Positions 22,496-36,430 of a stretch of 64,000 bases of DNA are shown piece after piece. Location of the stretch: the NCBI GenBank assembly GCA_963969595.1, contig OZ018413.1, positions 14,249,711 through 14,313,710 of the forward strand. Reading direction: 5' to 3'. The notes under the pieces were generated by a model that was given only the letters and a program-made list of their open reading frames with translations, searched no databases and was not told the origin of the DNA. The number at the start of each line of letters is the position of its first letter. The first letter of the stretch is position 1. This DNA comes from Neckera pumila. Its lineage: Eukaryota > Streptophyta > Bryopsida > Hypnales > Neckeraceae. Position numbers and translations under genes: made by a program.

Positions 22496-23037
22496 TTCAG
22501 TCATATAGTAAGTTTGAGATGTAGAAAAAATTAGGGCATGTTTATTGTGAAATAATAGCTAAACAGCCTCCCTAAATATATTTTGATATATGTGTATATG
22601 GATTACAAGTTATAGTGAAGTATCCTGTACATAATTTGTATTGATAATATAGGATGTAGTACATCACAAAGTTCCCTTGTCACGAATTGTCACTAGTAAT
22701 CGTACAATTATCGTCGGACATTGCTTTCATGTTACATTCATGAATTTGGAAATATTATTGTGACACGATATTGACATTCATTACTACCATGCAGTTAGGC
22801 ATATCATTCATATTTGAGTTTGAAGTGTGAAAGTTGCACGATAACTATGCATGACGAAATATGTATAACTTCAGTGGTTTAGTGATGGGCGACTAATTTT
22901 GTGCAGCATTAGTACTTTTCTAAGACACATAAAGTTAGTGCAATAATCACACAGCATCATGTCTGTGCAAAGTTATTGTACTAACATTGCATATTTTTAT
23001 TTTTCACAATTTCAATACTAAGTCAGTTGAAAAGCAA

Positions 23038-23409
23038 GGATTGTTTCAAAGTAAAAATTTAGACCTCATTTAGGCATAGTAGAATAACTTTTTTCAAACA
23101 ACTTTGAACTAAAAAAAGTTGGTAAATGAATCTAGCTTTCATGTCCAAATATCCGTTTGAGATTTAGAGTCTCCAATCAAAAGATATGGACAAAGTTTAG
23201 AGACGGGTTGGATTGGACATTTTTTTGACATTTTCAAACATTGCCTTTGAATTTTGTCCATAACTTTTGATTGGAGGCTCTAAATTTTAAACGGATTTTT
23301 GGAGATGAAATATGGATTCATTTACCAACTTATACTAGTTCAATTTTTTTGGAAAAAGGTATTCTACTATTCCGAACTGAGGTCTGAATTTCTACTTTCA
23401 ACACCATTT
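23038..23409. mobile_element. Foldback MITE, family F (copy 2)
   Basis: Outer arms carry AGACCTCATTTAGG... and, inverted, AGACCTCAGTTCGG..., then 'atagtagaata', 'aagttggtaaatgaatc' and 'ctccaatcaaaag.tatgga' in both arms. Total length is about 370 bp. No coding content. Confidence 0.75.
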
Positions 23410-26400
23410 ATACATTTTCAAAATAACTTGACTGAGAAGTGAAGCTCTTATCTTCAAGTTATCCCATATCTTTTGAGTGTCCATAGATTGGATTATAGTA
23501 TAAAGAGGACCTCTCCACCTTCAACTCTCACCAAATGCCAATAAAGCGATTCCATCAGTACGTTACCAAGTTTCTTGCTGACCTATTCATGTAATCCAAT
23601 CAAGCTATAATGAAGTAATTCTTTCACTACACTATCAAGTTTCTTGGTAGCCTATTGATGGACTTAGTTCAAACTTAAATTTGATGGCCTACAATAACGA
23701 TGGATATAATTCAAAATGTCAAAGATTTAGTTCAAGAATTTTTTTAAATTAGAATGGTGATCAACAATTGAACATTGACAAGACTTTTTGGAACAGTGAT
23801 ACCATTTAATAAGCATTATTCCAATAATGATTCCAATGACATTGTTGTCATGGATTTTTTGTGTCCTTCAATGCACAATAAAGAATGTAAATTTTTATGC
23901 ATAATTTGTGTTTTTTGCACACTTGTGATTAACGTATAAAGCTACATAGTTAATATAAATTAAAAAATAGTGCCATTTCTATGGAGTAATCATGTGCATC
24001 ATAACAATGCAATAACTTGCAAATTAACGTATGCACCCATGAAATAATAGTAACTACATGATAATTGCTAACAATTTGTCAGTTCTGAATTTTGAAATGT
24101 AGTAAAGAATTATTGAAAGAGTTTTATACAAATCATGGAATTTTGATGCCATTCATATAAAGCTACTTGTACAAGCCATGGAATTTGAAGTTCCATGAAT
24201 ATATGACTAATTTGTTTATTCTTTCATACATTAGATAATTTTTTTCATAGATTATTCTTTTATGCATCTTTTCATCTACAACGGATTATAAGCATTTGAA
24301 GTCCTATCCTATTAAATTTTTTTATTCATCTATCCTAGTAGGGCTCCGTTGTGCTTTGCACTACCAATGATGTTGACTTAAGGTTTTGGGGCACGTTTTG
24401 GTGTTGAAAGATCTTAGCAATGAGAATTTTCACATGGATATTTGAGGAAGAAAGCATTTAGATTTCTATTAGAAATCAATTCTCAATGATATTTATTGGC
24501 TATTCATCTCTAATTCTATTTAAAATATATAGATTTTTCTTAAATATTGACTAGTAATTTGGAAAAATGCATTTGCAACGAGAAGCGTGTGAACTTCCAC
24601 TTTGTCATTTAGGATTCTTGATTTTTTTTTCCAAGTTTAAGTCAAGTTTTATACACAAAAAGCCTCCAAAAGAGAGTAAAACCAAAATAGATATGTCACA
24701 TGCCAATATATCGTATGTGAAGGTCTGATTCGGTACATGACTACCAAAATACTTTACTTTTCATGCATGAAGGGTTTCAACAGGTAGGAATCTTTTTTGG
24801 AGAGTTTTGGAGTTCATGTTTTTAAATTTTTTCCAATTCGTCTCCTTTTAGGGATTCATCTTTTTGGTGACTTTTGTGGGTTTTGCTTTATTTTGGCGTC
24901 TTCTAAAATTTCTAGGTTTTGGTTGCTCAGCTTCTCTTGGCTTCAATTGGTTCATATTTTTGAAATCTTATCACTTCTCTTATCACTTTGAAGCTGTTAA
25001 ATAGTCCTATACCATAGATTCTTTTATGTATTTTCAAGTATTCAATTTACGGATAGTTGTTATGGGATTTCCAAAATTTCAAAATTGAAAGTGATGTTTC
25101 CAAAATAAAACTAAAAATTTGAAAATGATATATTTGCAATTTCATAGAAAATTCTGAAATATATCAAATTTCAAACAGTATGGATGAAAAATTTCTACAA
25201 TATTTTAGACAATTCACTTATAGTATTCTTCACATTTAGACATTCCAAAAAATACTTAATTAATGTCATAATCTAACCTTCACGTAGGATAGTATTTGAT
25301 CCTAAATAGAATATTTTATCCAAAGAAAACCCAAATCCCACATATGAATAGGGTTAAAAATATATATATAGATATATAAATAGTGGATTTTGGATGAATA
25401 TTGCCCAAACTACCTAAACCAATAGTGCAAGTGATAGATAATGGCTAAATGGTTTTGAGGAAATCTATGTAAGCATCCTAATTGGATTACTAAAGAGAGG
25501 TTTCAATTCTCATTTATTTCTGTGGAATATAAAAATCCTAATTGTTTTGCAAGAATTACAACCTCAAGACTCATCATTGGAGGGCATCCATGGTTGAAGT
25601 ACTATATTCTAGAATTGAAATCACACTTGGGACTCAACGGCAAAATTAGTTTGCCAAAATTTTCCTTTGTGTGAGATTTTGTGATTACCAAAATTAAAAA
25701 GCAATAGCAAGATTCGACTCTCTATCTTCAAATGTGTAGAGTAAAAATATGAGCCTACTCATCTTTTGTATAATTTCATGGAAGGTTCCATGAAAAGTTT
25801 TGGAATTTTTTGCTACTTAGAAGATACTCTTCCGAATGGTCAATCGTCAAAATCTAAGATGGAAAATTCCTAGAAGTTTCGAATGGAAAAGCAAGGTTTA
25901 TGGGAGTAAAAAAATATTCCTCATTTGCAACATTTGGAGACCGTGAACTTGTGGTATGTCGGACAACTTGTCGCCATGTTGTAAATTCTAATTAAATTCA
26001 ATGTCACTCATTGCTGATTCTGGTACTTCTGACTATCAAAACGTCTTTAAACTTGATAAGTCATTTATCTAGCATACAAAATACTATTCAAATTTTTAGT
26101 GAGATTTTATTGCACTCTGGATAATTCTATGAATTTACCATTAGTTTCAAGGCGGTTGACTTTTCATAGAGTCATTGGGGAGTTTTGTAAAATCCCAAAA
26201 TTTTTGGGGCAACTTCTAGAAAATTTCCAAAATGTAAGGGCAAAACCAAATCTCCAATTGTATTATTCATAGGAACGCTAAAATTAGCAACTCTTTAATA
26301 ATTTCAATCCGAAGGGGAAATCATTTTGGTATCGGGGTTTTATCATGGATGATTGGCTCCTATGTTGACCTCTTGGCATGCTTTTATCCTAAAAGCACTT

Positions 26401-26490
26401 TTTATATGCTCCAATCACATTTTCCTTTGTCTGTTTTGCATTTTGGCTTGATATTATAAGTCATCTGTAGGAATAACACAAACTAATCCA
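23410..26490. other. AT-rich stretch without gene
   Basis: No gene or RNA is recognised. 24.12-24.48 kb belongs to the segmental duplication (partner 45.87-46.24 kb). The remainder shows no clear repeat partner in this window. Confidence 0.5.
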
Positions 26491-26496
26491 AATTTT

Positions 26497-26532
26497 CTAT
26501 AATTGGATCTATAATTGGATCTATAATTGGAT
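26497..26532. repeat. 12 bp tandem repeat x 3
   Basis: Three exact copies of ctataattggat, directly before a single arm of MITE family F. Confidence 0.95.
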
Positions 26533-26535
26533 CTA

Positions 26536-26660
26536 ACTAATGCAAATGGATTTTTGGAGATAAAAGTTAGCTTGATTTCCCAACTTTTGTTAGTTCAAAC
26601 TTTTTTGAAAAATGTTATTCTACTTTGATGAAACGGTCACTAAAGTCTACTAACTTTAAA
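26536..26660 (+). mobile_element. Single arm of family F MITE
   Basis: The words 'tttttggagataaaa', 'cccaacttttgttagttcaaa' and 'ttctactttgatgaaacggtcac' match the right arm at 19.3-19.42 kb. The opposite arm is absent, so it is a truncated copy. Confidence 0.65.
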
Positions 26661-29600
26661 AAATACGGAATTGTGAAACCATTTTACAATTTTTAATCTG
26701 CCCCCAATTGGATGTTTACCTTGGCCATTTTGGGATTTTTTAATACTTTTTCCAATCCAAAAATGCAAATTTGGAGGTCTAAACTGGGATATAAGAACAT
26801 CCTCAGTTTAGCCTTTACTTACACTTGGCAACGAATGTTGCCGTTGGTCAGCAAAAACGTGGCCTCAATGCAGTTGGTATTGTACTTAGTACCTTTACAG
26901 GCTCTGCAAAAAGAAACCCTTCCATGGCAAATTCATGTTCTTTGCACTTCAAACAATCAGCTCAATTATGACAACAATTGAGTAACCAATGAATCATGAA
27001 CATGCAATTCAACTTAGACAACTTAGTTTCCACAATTCTTGCCGTCATAAAAGTTGCCGTTTTGCCTAGTTAGCTAAAGAAGAATTTGCAATGGTATTCA
27101 CAAGTTGAGGCGCAACAAACTGGAACCTTCCCGTTAACTTCAGGGCCTCCTGAATTGACCTAGAACATAGCGATGCAATGCCAAATAATATGATCCAGAC
27201 TAAGAATGCTCTAATTAAAGACTTTCAATAAAGTTACACAAACCTAATAAGAGATTTTCTAAAAAAAAAAAAATTTCCACCTTCCAATAGTAGTTTGTCT
27301 TTTTGAATTCTTTTAATAATTTTCTAAAAATCAAATTCCAATGTATCTATTTTTTTATGTTTTCCATCAATTTTTTATGCATAACTTTTAGAGATAAAAT
27401 TTTCTAGGCTTGAATTTTGACACATGCACTATTTTAAATGCTTTAAAAATTATCTATATTTTATTTTATTAAATTTTTTTTTTCCAAAATCGCAATACTA
27501 ATAGTACTTGGCCATTTTGAGACAAAAATGGCAGGTACTTTTTGCAACAACTCTATAATAAAATTAAAAATTTACTGATAAATAAAAAAAAAAGTTTATA
27601 AAATCATTATACGACCCCTATAATGTTGAGATTACAACTTTATAGAATTTCAAAATCTTCAATCAGTTGTCACTAGTAGTCCAAAAGGTAATAAAATCCC
27701 AATTAATTTTAGTGTTTTTTTCAATAAATTTCTAATGATATTAGTTTTTGATAATTTTACAATTTATAAACTCATAATATAAAACAGTAATGTAGAAAAC
27801 TATGAATATCTATTTCAATGGGTCAAAATTCAAAGAATTGGAGACCTAGTGTATTGTAAATAAGAAATATAAAATGGTGGTTGAAAAAATAGATATAAGG
27901 CCATTCAATAGTTATTATCACTACTTTATGAAGGTGCATTCAAATTATAGACTTCTAGTCAAGTAATTCAAAATTTGATGGCTTTAGTTAAGTGGACTCA
28001 AAATTTCATGACTTCAATCAAGTACAATAGCTCATATGTGGTGGCATCAAAATTCTATAATTTATGTCGCCTCTTCTGCAGATTCATCCTTATTAGGCTA
28101 ATAGTTTTATGTCAAATATTCTATATAAATCAAAACTTCAATCTCAAATAAAAGATATCCATGAGTATTTACGACAAATGCATAACCTACACTATTTATC
28201 TACTAGTAGAAATTTGGTCTTTGCAATTGGTCACAAACAACTCATTTTGTCCAAAACAAGTCGTTTGGATGTGCTATTTTAGATTATGTCCCTAAACACT
28301 TCATTTTTAGTTCTTATGGAAAAATTATGAGTGGTTATGGACAACTTATTACAGACAATAAAGTTATAAAAGACCAAATTTCTATTAGTGAAGTAGTGAT
28401 CAAAGGGTGGTTGTTAGAAAAAGTGTCCATTTTTGTTCCATTTTGGCAAATGTTCCAAATACTATGAGCTTTTAAAAACATGTTTTTAAAATCAAATCAA
28501 ATAAAGATAATTTGTATAACTCTAAAATAGAATATCACCAAAATTCTAGACCTAAAAAAAATCTAGGTCAAAAGTTATTCACAAAAAAGAATGAGCTCAA
28601 ATTTTGAAAAATTTGATTTGTAAAGACTAGGAATAAAGATTTTCTAAGGAGTGAACATTTTCAATTTAGAAAGAATTTATGGTGAAGAGATTTTACCAAA
28701 AAAAAAATCTTTAAACCATTTTCAATGTTCAAATTTGCATATGCAAGAGAGCCCTATTTGCATAAACATAGAAGATATAAAATAAACTATTTTTAAATGC
28801 TCTTTGATAGAAAACATGAATTCCTACTATAGGAATAGATTATAGATGTTTTAGCTCTAAATCATTAAATTTGGGGTTAAAACCCCTTAAAATCCAAAAT
28901 GTGACATATTAATTTAATTGGCTTTTAAACATAAAGTGATGTTTTAATTTTTTTTTTTAAGTAGAAGATATGATTATAATCAAGAGAGGTATCTTCAATA
29001 AAATTTCAAATTCATGCGAGTCATGCTTCAAAAGTTATTGCAAAAGAAAGCTTTAGCATTCCCTGTGTGATTTTGAGTGTGACAAATCCTGAGTACCATT
29101 CTTTTTTGCAATGAACACAAAGACATCTCACTGGGCATCTCACTAGGCATCTCACCTACATTTTTAAAATAATATTTTGTAGAAGTTCCTTTAGTTATCA
29201 AACTCTCAACCTCAAAATAATTTTCTATAGTTATCAAACCTTCAAAAGTGCTTGTGTAGCACTTCAATTCTAGTATACAAAGGGTCACAATCTTCTAACA
29301 TTGCATACGCTTTGTACTTGCATTCTTAGGTTCCAATTCTAGTCATGAGGTCATTGGTCTAGTCATGAGGTCATTGGCCCGGCACTACTCTCTATTGATA
29401 TTAATTGCCCTTGAATGGTATCCAACACCTTACTAGGCCCAAATACTCTCACTTTGGAATTCATCTCAAGATTCACATCATGGCCTTTTGCCTCTTACTC
29501 CATTGAAAATTACAACTAGCCACCAATTGAAAATCAACTAGACATATTTAATGAAAAAAAGCATGACATGAGAAAACAAAGCAACAATCACCAAAGAACT

Positions 29601-30980
29601 GCAAAATTTGCTTAATGTAGAACTACCAAATTCTTTGAAATTACTTGATTTCACCTGCAAAACTCACGAGATGAAAAAAAGAGGGTGAACAACAAAAAGT
29701 CAAAACATAACAAACAAAAAATTATAAAGACAACAAACAATAAACAACAAAAACAACAAACAATAGAAAGCACTAAGAAGAATATAAACTACTACACAAA
29801 GAAGGCAAGGATTAACCTAAAACCTCACTTAAAAATCTTGAGGCAAGAACAAGAATAAGAAAATGAAAAGAAGTTGATGTGGACAAAGCAAAAATAAAAA
29901 AACTTGCATTTAGGAGGTTGATCTGAACCCTAATTATGAATGAGAAAAAAAAATCCACCGTTCATCTTCAATGATTGCAAATGCAATTTGCGTCTACCAC
30001 ATCACAATGTATTCTATGATTGTACTATGAGTAATCAATAACTAATCACTGATGACACTAATCAATAACTAATTAGTAATGAATACATAACTAAGCAATG
30101 ACTAATCAATGAGATGCAATCACGACATGCCACATATTAGCCACCATAGAAGTAGAAAGGCCGCTAACCTAAAATGTAATTTAGGATTTACTGACCAAGA
30201 AAGATGCAATCTAAGTCGTCCATTTGTTGTTGTGATGCAATCACAACTTGTCATGTGTTAAGAAACCAATAATTTAGTGGCATACGAATGTTTTTGTGAC
30301 TAGCCATCATGACTCAAAAATGATTGCATTACAACTACAATGATTGACAAACAAATACTACACAAAAATACCAGAATGAATCCCAGTCAGATGTACCAAG
30401 TTGGAATTATAAATATCCTAGTTAGTGAAAATTTCCATGTTGCCCCAACAAATGTCATATTAACACAGTTATTCAATAGTCATTGATTTTGTAGTGTCAT
30501 TATTTGCAAATTACAATATGACTACGCAAAGTTCACATTACCAGCAGCAATAGAAGACATATGATAAACCATCTATGGAGAAGTATCTATCCTTATTTTA
30601 ATCCTCTTGTCTTCCAGCAATCATTTACGTCAATGATGTATGACTGTAGTGCAAGCTAGGTTTTTGGGCCCGCAATCACAATTAAATCATTGTAGACACC
30701 CAATCATTGTTTGGGTGGTTAACAAACATTGTTTTCTATTAGTGCAAATTGAATGAAACATTAATATTTAATGTATATTCAAATTGACAAAATTGACACT
30801 CATGTAGATATTACAATTACAACATCACATTGTATGATCCATGTCAAGTCTACATACTTCATTGTTGACATTTACAATAATAAAGAAAATGGAATTCATG
30901 CAAAATGTCAAAAATACTATGTGCAATGTGTATATAACAACATGTACATCTAATAATGGAACCATATATGGGTTTCCATG
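26661..30980. other. AT-rich stretch without gene
   Basis: No gene is supported. 27.54-28.05 kb pairs with 49.59-50.09 kb. 28.05-30.98 kb has no partner in unit 2, so it is either an insertion in unit 1 or a loss from unit 2. Small tandem repeats lie at about 29,115-29,155 (three ~12 bp units of gcatctcactag) and 29,338-29,378 (20 bp x 2). Confidence 0.5.
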
Positions 30981-30983
30981 CCG

Positions 30984-31262
30984 TAGGAGATACTAGAGGC
31001 CATTAGTCTCTTTAATGAAAATTGCAATATAGATGTTGTAAATGAGAATGATTCCCTATGCGTGTGGGAGACACCAGGGACCATTTTGTCTGTTAACCGA
31101 AAGTTATGTTATAGATGCTATGAATGAAAATCACAACATTGGATCTACAAACATCCTATATATGTAAGAGATGCTAGGAATCAATTTTGTCTTTTTAATA
31201 TAAATTACAATCTAGATAGTGAGAATGAGGATCACAAAATTAGATCTATAAGCTCATAGGAT
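30984..31262. repeat. Three degenerate ~85-100 bp tandem units
   Basis: Each unit has 'ggaga..ctag.g.ccatt.tgtct.tttaat' then 'ttacaatatagatg.t..aaatgag.at.a'. Starts lie near 30,984, 31,067 and 31,168. The partner region in unit 2 (50,085-50,270) has only two units. Confidence 0.65.
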
Positions 31263-34200
31263 TTCTCACATCAAATAAGTTGAGCCTACTAACAAAAAAT
31301 TTAGTGTTTAAAATTATCTTATACTATTTACTCAACTTGGTTATTATTATATGAATTGTGAAAATTTGATTCATCAATTTTGGAGCTTGATTCACTGTAA
31401 CACGCAAATGTATCCCCGTTATGTATGCCTCATAGTTATAAGGCATTTTATATTAATTATGTTCATATTTTTAATTAAAAAAATCCTATATTGTTTCAAA
31501 AAAACATATAATTTTATCCCTAGCAGCCTAAAATGGCATCTTCTATTAGTCTTCATGTAATTTTCTAATACCTAATGGCAAAACTTCCGGCCAATAGACT
31601 TTGTCAATATTTTCTTTAATAGTGTATAATTAATTAATATGAATATCAAAATTATTGCAATTAAAAATATAAACAACATTGCATTATAAACATTATTTTG
31701 CCAATGTACAAAGTTTTTCATCATTTATCTTGCATAGCCATAGGTGCACAAAGTACCTATAGTCAATTTTAGGTGTATACTGATTTGTTCTACTTATGTG
31801 TGATACAAATTTATCAAAGTCATAATATTTTTAATTAGTTTCATACAAAACTAGGATATAATACTGTTAAAATTATCAAAATGAGACTAAATCAAATTAG
31901 TATCACACACAATAATTGGATAAATTAGATTTATTAATATATACTATAAGTCCATCAGTGGATGCGACACTAATTTATCAAAGTTATACTAATGTAAATT
32001 ACCTTACGTCCTTATCTTACTAGTAGCTTTGATTTAAAATAGTTATAATAATTCTTGACTAATTTTTTACGAAGTTATCACTTGTATTGCCTAATATTTA
32101 GAGATTTAATTTGATTGGAGAAGAATGACAATATCCTTTTCTAGGAACATGAGCCGGCCATTTACGACAATCTTATCTCAATACTCAATGCATTTTATGA
32201 ACAAATAACCTCTTGTCCCCTTTGAAACCATAAATGAAGTATCGAAACTCTGTCAAATACCTATACCTTGTTCAATTTTGAATGATTGCCTAAATAGCAT
32301 AAATTAAATATTAGTCTTGCATAAACTTATTTTTGGGCTTTAAGTAAATATCAAGCACTTAAATGCCTAAGCCACTAATAAAGTACGGAAGTGTAGAATG
32401 AAATATTACTACATTATATAATTTCTATAGTTTTTTAAAATGACAATGATCTTGAACTCTAATTAATTATTCAAATTTAACAATGTGGTTACATTATACA
32501 ATAAGGCCTTATTAAATGTCCGGGGAAAGAAGTGGAATTGCTAAGGTCCATAATGCAAATCTTTGTTGTCGTCATGTCAAATGAGGTCCGATCCAAATGA
32601 AGTTGAACTTTATTTGTTTTAGATTGTCTCATCAACTTTATGATATAATGTGTTAGCAAGTCTAGGAAAGGAATCATATTATAATGTCTAATTAATCCAA
32701 ATTGATTGAATGACATAGATAAAAAAGTTATAGACTCTTTGATGTTCAATTCATCCATATGATATAGATGATTTTGGCCTTCATGTAGCTATTTTCCATC
32801 CTCAGATGCTAGCAATGTAAAGTGCTTGATTTAATGCCATTTTTAAAGGTTATGAAAAATACTCAAAAAGAACAAATTTGAAAATGTAGAAGATAATAGA
32901 GTAAAAGTACCAATTCTTTTGCACAATGTCCACTTATATTTCAAGCAGTCAAGCCATATATGTTTTTTACCATTCCATTTCATTTACAAACTTAGAAGTC
33001 TTACAAAAATAGATTTCAAATATTGAAATTCAAATACAATTCTTTTTTGAAAACATATATCCAAATCAAATAACTTTAGAATCTAGAAAAATAAAGTTTT
33101 GATTGACAAATTATAAAATTGTTCTTTGAAGCTGCTTTTTATTTTTCAATTATATTTGAAGTTATACAAAGTATCCTAAAAATAGTGGAAGAAATCACTA
33201 TATTTTGTGTCTAACTACCATATGGGGTTTCTTATTTTTTCTTCCTTTACAACCAATGTGAAAGACTATTCAGCTCTAGTTGTCCACCACCTCTTGCTAT
33301 TCCATCTCTTGATGAGCACTACTAACAAGAACCATTGGCAATACAACTAGCGTGATCAACAACATTCACGCCAATGCCACCTAGTATTCTCCATGGGGTT
33401 CTCCCTCCTTCAAGTGCTCTCACTAGAAGAAAACTCCATTGGTCTCAACAAGCTCTCAACGAAATCTAGCTGATGATTTTTTGTTAGAAACAAAATATGT
33501 TGGTATCAATACCTCTTCAATGCAAAAACAAGTTATAAATACAGTTTTCAACACAATCAATATGATACTCTTACGCAGTAAATCATGTTTGTAATCTGTT
33601 TTGTGTTCCAAAAGTGTTGAAACCAACAAGTTTTGTTTCTAACAAAAAAACATTAGCTAGATTTTGTTCAGAACCGTGCTTATACTATAATTTACCAATA
33701 CGCTTTTCTTCTAGTATCTCTTCTTTTCTACCTTTCCTGTAGCTATTCAACACAACCTTAAATCCAAAAAACCAACATTATATGCACCATTTTGTAGATG
33801 TATTCTTTCTAAATTAAATCTTTAATTATTTCCATAGTATCTTTGATTCATATTAGTTGCTGAAGAATATTGCTCTTGATTGTATATTGATTTTGCCTAT
33901 ATGAGTGCATGTGACATTGACTTACCAAAATCTTATCATATTTGATTAGTGCAACTCAAAATATTATAGTATAATATTGTTTTAAATTTTTTTTTTTATT
34001 CCAAACCAGTATTGTGCTTCTATAAATATGATAAATCATACAAGTGACAAATTGTACACCTAATTGTAATTTGTTTCTATAAGCATCTTCTACTGATTAT
34101 TGCCTTAAATGGACCATTTCGCTTCATCAGAGTTGAGGGTTGATTTTGTATACCACTTTTTGTCTATTAGAAAATTCATAGTCTATTCATTTTGTGTGCA

Positions 34201-34584
34201 CAAATTGTATTAATTGTAAGGCAATCTTGAAACCACTTTTGACTCTCAACAAGATACAACAAATAGCTGGTTATATCCATAATATTCACATTTTTCTTTT
34301 GTCTTCTTGTTGGTGAGGCTGACATGCACTTTGAAATGCATGCATGTAGAAACAATTTAATTTTGTTTTTACCAAATAAAATTTTTGGTATATATTAAGA
34401 TAAAGAAAGAAAGAAGAAACCTACATTGATTTGTTGACTCTCTCCTTTGGATAGAGACGATAGCATTACTTCTAGCATTTTGAACATGAGTTTTCAAATC
34501 CTATTTACAACCGCATTCACAGTGCACAACATGGTTAGGATATGGTTGGAGTGGATAGAGCTTCATGGTGACACCGTTCTTTTC
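31263..34584. other. AT-rich part of duplication unit 1
   Basis: No gene is visible. Most of it aligns with 50.28-54.65 kb. The unoccupied counterparts of two unit 2 insertions lie here: about 34,253 (for the CATTA element at 54,302) and 34,496-34,506 (for the retroinsertion at 56,076). Confidence 0.6.
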
Positions 34585-35517
34585 TTAACCCCTAAAGGAC
34601 CAATATGCGTTTTTTGGCCGTATAGATTTTTTAGGCAGGTACGTACGACTAGAGATTTCCATATTTTTGGCTGAAATTTTAGTAGAAGGTAGAGGCTAGG
34701 AATATCTTTCATATGCACCAAATTTCATGACATTTGGAAATACGAGTCAAAAGTTAGGGCCTAATATGTTATTTTTTTTCATAACTGGGCAATCCGGGCA
34801 GATCAGAAAAAATCACTTTTTTCGTAAACAAAAATTTGAAATTAGTTTTCTAGAGTTATATACAAGTAAAAAGCTTTGAATCATCCCATTTTGATCAATG
34901 AGTCAGAAGTTATGAAGATTTTAAGTTTGCGGGTAGTTATAGATTCTTTGTTCTAAAATAAACTTTGAAATCCTTTATCTTACTCAATTTTTAATATTTT
35001 TTGAAAAAAATAAAATCATAGGATGTAGATTGTTTATTATAACATTGCCACCATTGTGATTAGCATTTTTCAATTCCATAAATAAATTCTTGACATTTTT
35101 GTATTTTGAATCATTTACTACTACTATCTACTTACTATTTTTTTCCTATGTGTTGTCCAATTCCAAATGAAGTGAAAAATTTCAAGCATGTAGTCAACTT
35201 GTCCGGAAAAAAGAATCCAAAGAAGCACCATCATTTTGGACATTTTTTCATTGAAAAGTGAGCTTGTGAAGTGCTGCTGCCCTATTTTTTGCAGGGCCAA
35301 AAAAATGGTTTCATTGAATTTGAATGCTTATATCTTGCAATCCATGTGGTGGGAATTCCTGAAATTTTTACCATATGTTCTCAAGTCACCATACTACAAG
35401 ATCCTACGGTTACATGTGTCAAAAAAAAATTTGTTTCAAAAATTTGGTACTTGTACTAAAAATGCCAATTTTTGAGCGTTTTCGGTGAGAACATAGTCAT
35501 GGTACTTTAGGGGTTAA
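34585..35517 (+). mobile_element. TTAA-flanked element, subfamily C
   Basis: At 933 bp it starts TTAACCCCTAAAGGACCAAT and ends GTACTTTAGGGGTTAA. Subfamily C has 'ttttttggccgtatag' and 'caggtacgtacgactagaga' after the left end. The matching place in unit 2 (TAAA, 56,290-56,293) is unoccupied, so it moved in after the duplication, or was lost from unit 2. The ORFs (75-79 codons) are incidental. Confidence 0.88.
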
Positions 35518-36212
35518 TAGTATGTGATGCTAATCTACCAAAACTATACTATTTTGAATTAGTGCACATTGAATATATACCATATTGTACCAATTTCCAC
35601 AAAAAATTAAAATTTTATTGTGACACTAATTTCTAGGTTACCTTAATTTTCTCCTCACTAATAGGACAAATCAAGGATGTGCTAAACAAAGATAGGATTA
35701 TGACTCAAATCCTCTAAAGAAAAATGACTGCATAATTGGAACTATACTCAAAAGCTTATTGGGCCGATTTTGGTGAACTTATCTCAACATGTGTCAATAC
35801 AAGAGAAGTTTGTTGTTGTTGCATGTTTTGAATGGTTAAAGAGAGGCAAATTAAGATTGATAATGCTCACTGCTTGCTTTGTACAAAATTCCAACATGGT
35901 AGGTATGAAGTAGAAAGTTCAATGGTGTGGCACTGAGATAAATATCTACTACTACCAATTGATATTAACTTAGTGAGTGCAGATCCACCTAACATAATCT
36001 AAATGCAAGAGACTTTTGCCAATGTGGCATAGTTTCATTGGTTAAGCAATGAAAAATGTCAAACGACTCAACTCTCCTATATTGACATTGTGTCCGGTAA
36101 TTGTAAAGTAGGCCAAATTATCAAAAATAATTGTTGATTAATACCAGCCTTGCGTTTATGCCTTGGTAGGCCCTAACCAGTGTTGGGCGTGGATCAAGTT
36201 TATAGCATACCA
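35518..36212. other. AT-rich part of duplication unit 1
   Basis: The stretch 35.64-35.79 kb matches 56.33-56.45 kb. The rest has no recognised content. Confidence 0.5.
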
Positions 36213-36430
36213 TACTATAAGAAACCTCCACTTTAGGTAACAAGTCTCAATTTTTTTAAACGGATTTTAGGTGATGTCAATGTTGACAATCCAATATTTT
36301 TATGTCAAAATTGATGTTATGTTGGACGTTCTTATTTACATAAAAACATTGGGTTGTTCACATTGACATCACCTAAAATCCGTTTAAGAAAAGTGGGACT
36401 TGTTACCTAAAACGTGGGTTTCTTATAGTG
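36213..36430. mobile_element. CACTA-like foldback MITE (218 bp)
   Basis: The right end, inverted, reads CACTATAAGAAACC and the left end is TACTATAAGAAACC. Arms of about 100 bp are inverted copies sharing 'ttaggtaacaagtc' and 'aaacggattttaggtgatgt'. The end motif fits En/Spm (CACTA) non-autonomous elements. The flanking 3 bp (cca/tca) are only near-identical. Confidence 0.75.

Noticed and set aside
18638..22502. A single 3.9 kb element bounded by inverted TGAATGT.CATTTTTGT ends
   Set aside because: The interior is made of unrelated elements, and each end pairs better with a nearby inverted partner, giving two small MITEs.
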